Below are positions 60,244-64,000 of a DNA stretch of 64,000 nt, piece by piece (the first letter of the stretch is position 1; the number at the start of each line of letters is the position of its first letter). A program made the position numbers and the translations under genes. Under the pieces are notes generated by a model, which was not told the DNA's origin, did not search any database, and worked only from the letters and a program-made list of their open reading frames with translations. This DNA comes from Propionicimonas sp. (GTDB taxonomy: Bacteria > Actinomycetota > Actinomycetes > Propionibacteriales > Propionibacteriaceae): NCBI RefSeq assembly GCF_029975155.1, contig NZ_JARKPQ010000140.1, positions 1 through 64,000 on the forward strand, written 5' to 3'.

Positions 60244-60436
60244 CTCCAACCTCCGCTCCCGACGTCTGGCGAGAGAAGTGCCCTTCTTCACCGGTCCTTA
60301 ACCGGTGTTCATCACGGACGTGTGAATCGCGCCCCCGAACCTCAGAAGTGTTGCCCAGTTACCTGTTCCGAGAGAGCCGGTTAGTGGGGAGCACAGGCAT
60401 CCGACGCCGTCGGCGCAGCAGGACGAGGAGAAGACC

Positions 60437-61435
60437 ATGACGAACGACAGGCTCGACCCGATCACCGGACGGAGGGTGCCCGGCCAGGTGCCCGAGGACA
60501 CCCTGAGTTCCGGCGCGGGCAGCGACCGCAACTACCCCGACCTCGGCGACGTCGACCCCGCCGTCGCCAACCCGGCCTACGGTCTGGACGACACCGAGCC
60601 GGTAGGTGACGCGGAGATCCCGGGTCAAGCCCGGGATGACGTGCGCGGGGGCCGGGATGACGTGCCCTCCTCCCGTCATCCCGGCGAACGCCGGGATCCC
60701 CTGAGCCCGTCCGGCGACCCCACCACGGGGTTTCCCGGGCAAGCCCGGGATGACGCGGCTGGCGGCGGAGGCGACGCCAGGGCGAAGGCAGAGCACGTCG
60801 TCGAACACGCCGCTGACCAGGCTTCCGACGTGAAGGACACCGCCGTCGAGAAGGCCTCCGACGTCAAGGACGCGGCGCGGGACCGCGGCGCCGACGTGGC
60901 CGACGTGGCCAGGGACGAACTCGCCCGGCTGGCGGGCGACACTCGCGCCCAGTTCCAGGGCCTGTGGGACCAGGCCAGCGGGCAGCTCCGCGAGCAGGCG
61001 AGCACCGGCAAGCAGCAGCTGGCCGACCTGCTGCACGCACTGGCGGGTGAGCTGGGCGAGATGGCGTCGAAGTCCGAGCAGGACGGTCCGGTGACGGCGC
61101 TGGCGAAGCAGGCGTCCCGGCGGGGCGGCGAGCTGTCGCACTGGCTGGCGAACGCCGACGCGTCCGATGTGCTGGCGGAGGTCCGGCGTTTCGCGCGGCG
61201 CCGTCCGTTCGTGTTCCTCGCCGGGGCGACCGTCGCCGGCGTGGTCGTCGGCCGGCTCAGCCGGGGCCTGATGGCCGGCAGGGACGTCACCCCGTCCCGG
61301 GCGGCGACCGCAGCGGCGGAGGCGACGGACGTCCCCGCTCCCCGGCTCGTCGCCGTGGTGCCGACCTACGGCGGCGGCACCACCGGTCAGACCTACGGCT
61401 ACGACCGGGCCGACGCGGGCGGTGACCTGCGGTGA
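60437..61435 (+). CDS. Helical membrane-associated protein with a repeat-encoded insert
   Basis: 332 residues. Residues about 60-106 are encoded by family-A palindromes (EIPGQARDD; SRHPGERRDP; FPGQARDDAAGG). They are followed by long charged helices resembling apolipoprotein/LEA-type repeats (AADQASDVKDTAVEKASDVK), a region to residue 250, one hydrophobic segment (PFVFLAGATVAGVVVGRLSR) and a disordered end. GAGGAGA precedes the ATG. It is coupled by GTGA to the Holin-X gene. Function unknown; the set resembles envelope-stress membrane proteins of actinobacteria. Confidence 0.75.
   Translation: MTNDRLDPITGRRVPGQVPEDTLSSGAGSDRNYPDLGDVDPAVANPAYGLDDTEPVGDAEIPGQARDDVRGGRDDVPSSRHPGERRDPLSPSGDPTTGFPGQARDDAAGGGGDARAKAEHVVEHAADQASDVKDTAVEKASDVKDAARDRGADVADVARDELARLAGDTRAQFQGLWDQASGQLREQASTGKQQLADLLHALAGELGEMASKSEQDGPVTALAKQASRRGGELSHWLANADASDVLAEVRRFARRRPFVFLAGATVAGVVVGRLSRGLMAGRDVTPSRAATAAAEATDVPAPRLVAVVPTYGGGTTGQTYGYDRADAGGDLR
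60617..60755. repeat. Family-A REP-like palindromes inside a coding sequence
   Basis: One GATCCCGGGTCAAGCCCGGG unit, a lone GGGATGACG piece, one GTCATCCCGGCGAACGCCGG unit and one GGGCAAGCCCGGGATGAC piece, all in frame within the gene at 60437-61435. Confidence 0.87.
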
Positions 61436-61872
61436 CGACGTCCAGCGACCCGGTGGTGCCGGGCGCCGCGACCCCGGCCCGGCGGGAGCCGGAGCGGTCG
61501 ATCGGCGAGCTGATGGGCGACGTCAGCCGCGACCTGTCCACCCTGCTGCGGCAGGAGGTGGAGCTGGCCAAGGCGGAGCTGCGCGAGTCCGGCACCCGCG
61601 CCGGCAAGGGTGCGGGGCTGCTCGCTGGCGCGGCTGTCGGCGGCTTCCTGGCGATCCTGTTCCTCTCCATCGCGCTGTGGTGGGGACTGGGCCTGGCGAT
61701 CGGCAACGCCTGGTCCGCGGTCGTGGTGGCCGTGGTGTGGGCGATCATCGCCGCGATCCTCGCGGTCGTCGGACGCAACGAGCTGGCCCGGGTGCGCGGC
61801 CTGCCCCAGACCGCGGAGACGGTCAGCAAGATCCCGAATGCAGTGAAGGGCAAGGAAGAGGAGAACCGATGA
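61432..61872 (+). CDS. Phage holin-like membrane protein (Actinobacterial Holin-X family)
   Basis: 146 residues from a GTG overlapping the upstream stop. An amphipathic N-terminal part (SIGELMGDVSRDLSTLLRQE, VELAKAEL) precedes two adjacent helices (GAAVGGFLAILFLSIALWWG; AVVVAVVWAIIAAILAVVGR). This is the Holin-X (DUF1469-type) pattern, commonly encoded beside DUF3618 proteins; the phage-holin name does not imply lysis. Its stop overlaps the next ATG. Confidence 0.88.
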   Translation: MTTSSDPVVPGAATPARREPERSIGELMGDVSRDLSTLLRQEVELAKAELRESGTRAGKGAGLLAGAAVGGFLAILFLSIALWWGLGLAIGNAWSAVVVAVVWAIIAAILAVVGRNELARVRGLPQTAETVSKIPNAVKGKEEENR

Positions 61873-62552
61873 CCAGCGACCCGTCCGTGATCCGGGCACA
61901 GATCGAACAGACCAGGGCGAACCTGTCCGACGACGTCGACGCGCTCGCCGACCAGGCCAACCCCACGCACATCGCGCACCGGCAGGTGGCGAAGGCCAAG
62001 CGGGCGGGCGGCCGGCTGCTGGACCGCATCCTCGGCACGGCGGAGGACGTCCGCGACGCAGCGGCGGACAAGGCCCACGAACTCGCCGCCGACGTCCGGG
62101 GCGCCACCGAGGACGTCACCGGGCGCGCCTCCCAGTGGGGCCACGGCGTGGCCGAGCTGCCCCACCAGGCGGGACGGCAGGCCCAGGGCAATCCCGTCGC
62201 GGCCGGGGTGGTGGCGTTCGGCATCGGCCTGCTGATCGCCGCGGCGTTCCCTGCGTCCCGCAAGGAGCAGGAACTCGCCCAGGCCGTGAAGGAGCAGGCC
62301 CAGCCGCTCACCGACCAGGTCACCGCCGCGGCCAGGGAGGTGGCCGACAATCTCGCCGGTCCGGCGAAGGAGGCCGTCCAGAACCTGAAGGAGTCGGCCG
62401 GTGAGGCCGCCGCCGCCGTCCAGGAGGAGGGCAGCGCCGCCGTCAGCGACGTCCGGGACGTGGTGTCTGACGCGGCGGCCGAGGTCGCCGACACCGCCCG
62501 CGACTCCGCCGAAGAGGTGAAGGACGAGGCCCGCCGCGCCGCCGGCAGCTGA
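61869..62552 (+). CDS. DUF3618 family protein
   Basis: 227 residues. The N-terminal DUF3618 signature is DPSVIRAQIEQTRANLSDDV DALADQ (split here), then helices, one hydrophobic segment (PVAAGVVAFGIGLLIAAAFP) and a long Ala/Glu-rich helical tail (EVADNLAGPAKEAVQNLKES; EVADTARDSAEEVKDEARRA). It is the last gene of a three-gene membrane set with ATGA coupling. Function unknown. Confidence 0.87.
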   Translation: MTSDPSVIRAQIEQTRANLSDDVDALADQANPTHIAHRQVAKAKRAGGRLLDRILGTAEDVRDAAADKAHELAADVRGATEDVTGRASQWGHGVAELPHQAGRQAQGNPVAAGVVAFGIGLLIAAAFPASRKEQELAQAVKEQAQPLTDQVTAAAREVADNLAGPAKEAVQNLKESAGEAAAAVQEEGSAAVSDVRDVVSDAAAEVADTARDSAEEVKDEARRAAGS

Positions 62553-62588
62553 CCCGAAAGCCAGGGACGGTTCCTCACTCGGTCCACC

Positions 62589-62657
62589 CGGACGGAAAGG
62601 GGACGGGTCCGTTTCTGTTCAGCTGAACGGAAAGGGACCCGTCCCCTTTCTGTTCAG
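62589..62657. terminator. Double family-C palindrome after the DUF3618 gene
   Basis: Two overlapping inverted repeats with core GGGACCCGTCCC or GGGGACGGGTCC. The second (62623-62657) has CTGAACGGAAAGGGAC and GTCCCCTTTCTGTTCAG arms. Placed 37 bases after an operon end, it may terminate transcription. Confidence 0.7.
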
Positions 62658-62704
62658 GACGGAACCCCGGCTTCGTTCGAGGCGGGACGGGGTACTTCCC
62701 GGCC

Positions 62705-62899
62705 ATGAGTGAGAGTCTGCGGCAGCTGGCCGAAGAACTGACCCGGGTCGACGAGGCCATCGCGAGCGCACCGCTGTACGCCCAGCCGGGTGATCCGAGC
62801 TCGGGGTTCAGCGACGAGCTCGTCGAGCTGGTCGCGCGGGAGGAAGACGTGGTGGACCGGCTCGTCCACGAGGCTCGGGACGACGTCGCCGGCGAGTAG
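62705..62899 (+). CDS. Small acidic helical protein, unknown
   Basis: 64 residues, mostly helical and acidic (LRQLAEELTRVDEAIASAPL; DELVELVAREEDVVDRLVHE). No strong ribosome site is visible. It ends 12 bases before the topoisomerase gene, in the same direction, so the two are probably co-transcribed. Family not recognised; coding potential is moderate. Confidence 0.55.
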   Translation: MSESLRQLAEELTRVDEAIASAPLYAQPGDPSSGFSDELVELVAREEDVVDRLVHEARDDVAGE

Positions 62900-62911
62900 A
62901 CCGGAGGCAGG

Positions 62912-63937
62912 ATGCCGAGACTGCGCCGGGTCTCCCCCCACTCCCCCGGCTGGACGCGACGCCGCTCCGGACGGGGGTTCCGCTACCTCGATGAACGTGG
63001 AGAACCGCTCTCCGGGGAGAACGTGGAGCGCGTCCGCTCGCTGGTGATCCCGCCCGCCTGGCAGGACGTGTGGATCTGTCCGGTCCCGAACGGCCATCTT
63101 CAGGCCACCGGCGTCGACGCGGCCGGCCGGCGCCAGTACCTCTACCACCAGCGCTGGCGCGAGTTGCGGGACAAGCTGAAGTTCGACCGGGTGGCTACCG
63201 CGGCACTGCGGTTGCCCGAGGCCCGCACGCGGGTGTCGTCCGACCTCGGCCTGGCCGGCATGCCGGTGGAGCGGGCCGCGGCGACCGCCGTCCGGCTGCT
63301 CGATCTGGGCTACTTCCGGATCGGCAACGACGCCTACGCGGACGCCAACGGCTCCTTCGGGCTCACCACGCTGGAGCGGCGGCACGTGCGACGTCATGGC
63401 GGCGGGCTGGCGTTCCGGTTCGTCGGCAAGTCGGGGATCGAGCATCACGTGCTGATCGACGACCCGCAGGTGATCGAGGCACTGCAGGTGATGCGGCGGC
63501 GTCCCGGCGGGGAGCGGCTGCTGGCCTGGCGGAACGGGTCGGGTTGGGTCGATCTCGCGTCCGGGACGGTGAACGCCTACCTCGCGGAACTCTTCGGCGG
63601 CGACATCACCGCCAAGGACTTCCGTACCTGGCACGCCACGGTGATCGCCGCGGAGGTGCTGGCGCTGAGCGAGGAGAAGGGGACGTCGGCCGCGTCCCGG
63701 AAGCGGGCCGTCAAGGCCGCGATCGGTGCGGTGGCGAGCTACCTCGGCAACACCCCCGCCGTGGCGAAGTCGGCCTACATCGACCCGCGGATCGTCGACG
63801 AGTACGAGTCGGGCGCGACCATCGCGGACGCCGCGTCGCAGTCGTACCGCACACCCGACGCTCGTCAGGCGGCCCTGGAGCAGGCCGTGCTGGAGCTGCT
63901 GGGGATCGAACGGGATCCCGGGTCGAGCCCGGGATGA
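62912..63937 (+). CDS. DNA topoisomerase IB
   Basis: 341 residues of the bacterial/poxvirus-type TopIB family. The N-terminal domain (RGFRYLDERGEPLSGENVER; VWICPVPNGHLQATGVDAAG) is followed by catalytic segments: Arg in GYFRIGNDAYADANGSFGLT, Lys in FRFVGKSGIEH, Arg/His in TAKDFRTWHATVI, and the Tyr nucleophile in VAKSAYIDPRIVDEYESG. It relaxes supercoils by nicking and resealing one strand. GGAGG precedes the ATG. The last few residues (RDPGSSPG) come from a family-A palindrome. Confidence 0.93.
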   Translation: MPRLRRVSPHSPGWTRRRSGRGFRYLDERGEPLSGENVERVRSLVIPPAWQDVWICPVPNGHLQATGVDAAGRRQYLYHQRWRELRDKLKFDRVATAALRLPEARTRVSSDLGLAGMPVERAAATAVRLLDLGYFRIGNDAYADANGSFGLTTLERRHVRRHGGGLAFRFVGKSGIEHHVLIDDPQVIEALQVMRRRPGGERLLAWRNGSGWVDLASGTVNAYLAELFGGDITAKDFRTWHATVIAAEVLALSEEKGTSAASRKRAVKAAIGAVASYLGNTPAVAKSAYIDPRIVDEYESGATIADAASQSYRTPDARQAALEQAVLELLGIERDPGSSPG

Positions 63938-63939
63938 CG
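63913..63939. repeat. Family-A REP-like palindrome at the 3' end of the topoisomerase gene
   Basis: GATCCCGGGTCGAGCCCGGG followed by ATGAC. It supplies the last codons and stop of the topoisomerase. The remaining 60 bases of the window show nothing further. Confidence 0.82.
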
Positions 63940-64000
63940 CAAGGGCCTCATGCCCGCGCCGCACCCCCATAACCGCTCGTCGCGCCCCCACCACCACTCT

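Noticed and set aside
61432..61872. Prophage lysis gene
   Set aside because: The Holin-X family name is historical; neighbours are DUF3618 and a helical membrane protein, with no endolysin or phage structural genes.
1..64000. tRNA, rRNA or complete insertion sequences
   Set aside because: I saw no convincing tRNA or rRNA sequence and no transposase with flanking inverted repeats; a tool-based scan would be needed to exclude a missed tRNA.

Overview
This is a GC-rich stretch of an actinobacterial chromosome. The protein families and the actinobacterial-type Pdu locus suggest Propionibacteriaceae or a relative; that placement is inference, since no rRNA or other taxonomic marker is present. 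Most genes sit in tight operons with ATGA or GTGA start/stop overlaps.

Layout. 0.2-7.7 kb: a minus-strand sugar/polyol operon (Gfo/Idh/MocA dehydrogenase, Hyi-type isomerase, ribose-type ABC ATPase, permease and binding protein, GntR regulator) facing a divergent LacI regulator, with two tandem operator palindromes between them. 7.7-11.5 kb: an MFS transporter, a small Cys/His zinc-binding protein, a cation/proton antiporter and a universal stress protein. 11.5-12.7 kb: a cobalamin riboswitch in front of a truncated tyrosine recombinase, then a GIY-YIG protein. 12.8-29.1 kb: a complete B12-dependent 1,2-propanediol utilization microcompartment locus (pduABCDEGHKJL, a EutJ-like ATPase, a flavoprotein, pduNOP, divergent pduUV, then pduQ and the regulator pocR). 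29.4-37.7 kb: an alpha-galactoside locus (two LacI regulators, GH36 alpha-galactosidase, ABC permeases and binding protein). 37.8-40.5 kb: a pentapeptide protein, a frameshifted AbiEi/DUF559 gene and a membrane protein. 40.7-46.6 kb: an oligopeptide ABC importer. 46.7-50.7 kb: small membrane and metabolic genes. 51-59.6 kb: a fluoride-response block. 59.7-63.9 kb: a decayed sugar-transport remnant, a DUF3618/Holin-X membrane gene set and a type IB topoisomerase.

The most notable content is a fluoride regulon. Six sequences match the crcB-motif (fluoride riboswitch) consensus. They precede the zinc-binding protein, the antiporter plus UspA, a dynamin-like GTPase, a divergent enolase, a UspA plus two FluC/CrcB fluoride channels, and a pair of MutS-like ATPases with a histidine phosphatase. 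The channels and enolase are a known fluoride exporter and a known fluoride target, which supports the riboswitch calls. The dynamin-like GTPase and the zinc-binding protein are, as far as I recall, not established members of such regulons.

A second theme is repeats. REP-like palindromes (family A, with ends reading GTCATCCCGG/GGGATGAC) and other short families fill intergenic gaps. They have also entered coding sequence, supplying the linker of PduO, an internal segment of a membrane protein, and the C-termini of the EutJ-like protein, the dynamin-like GTPase and the topoisomerase. Their GGGATGAC ends have repeatedly expanded into short tandem arrays.
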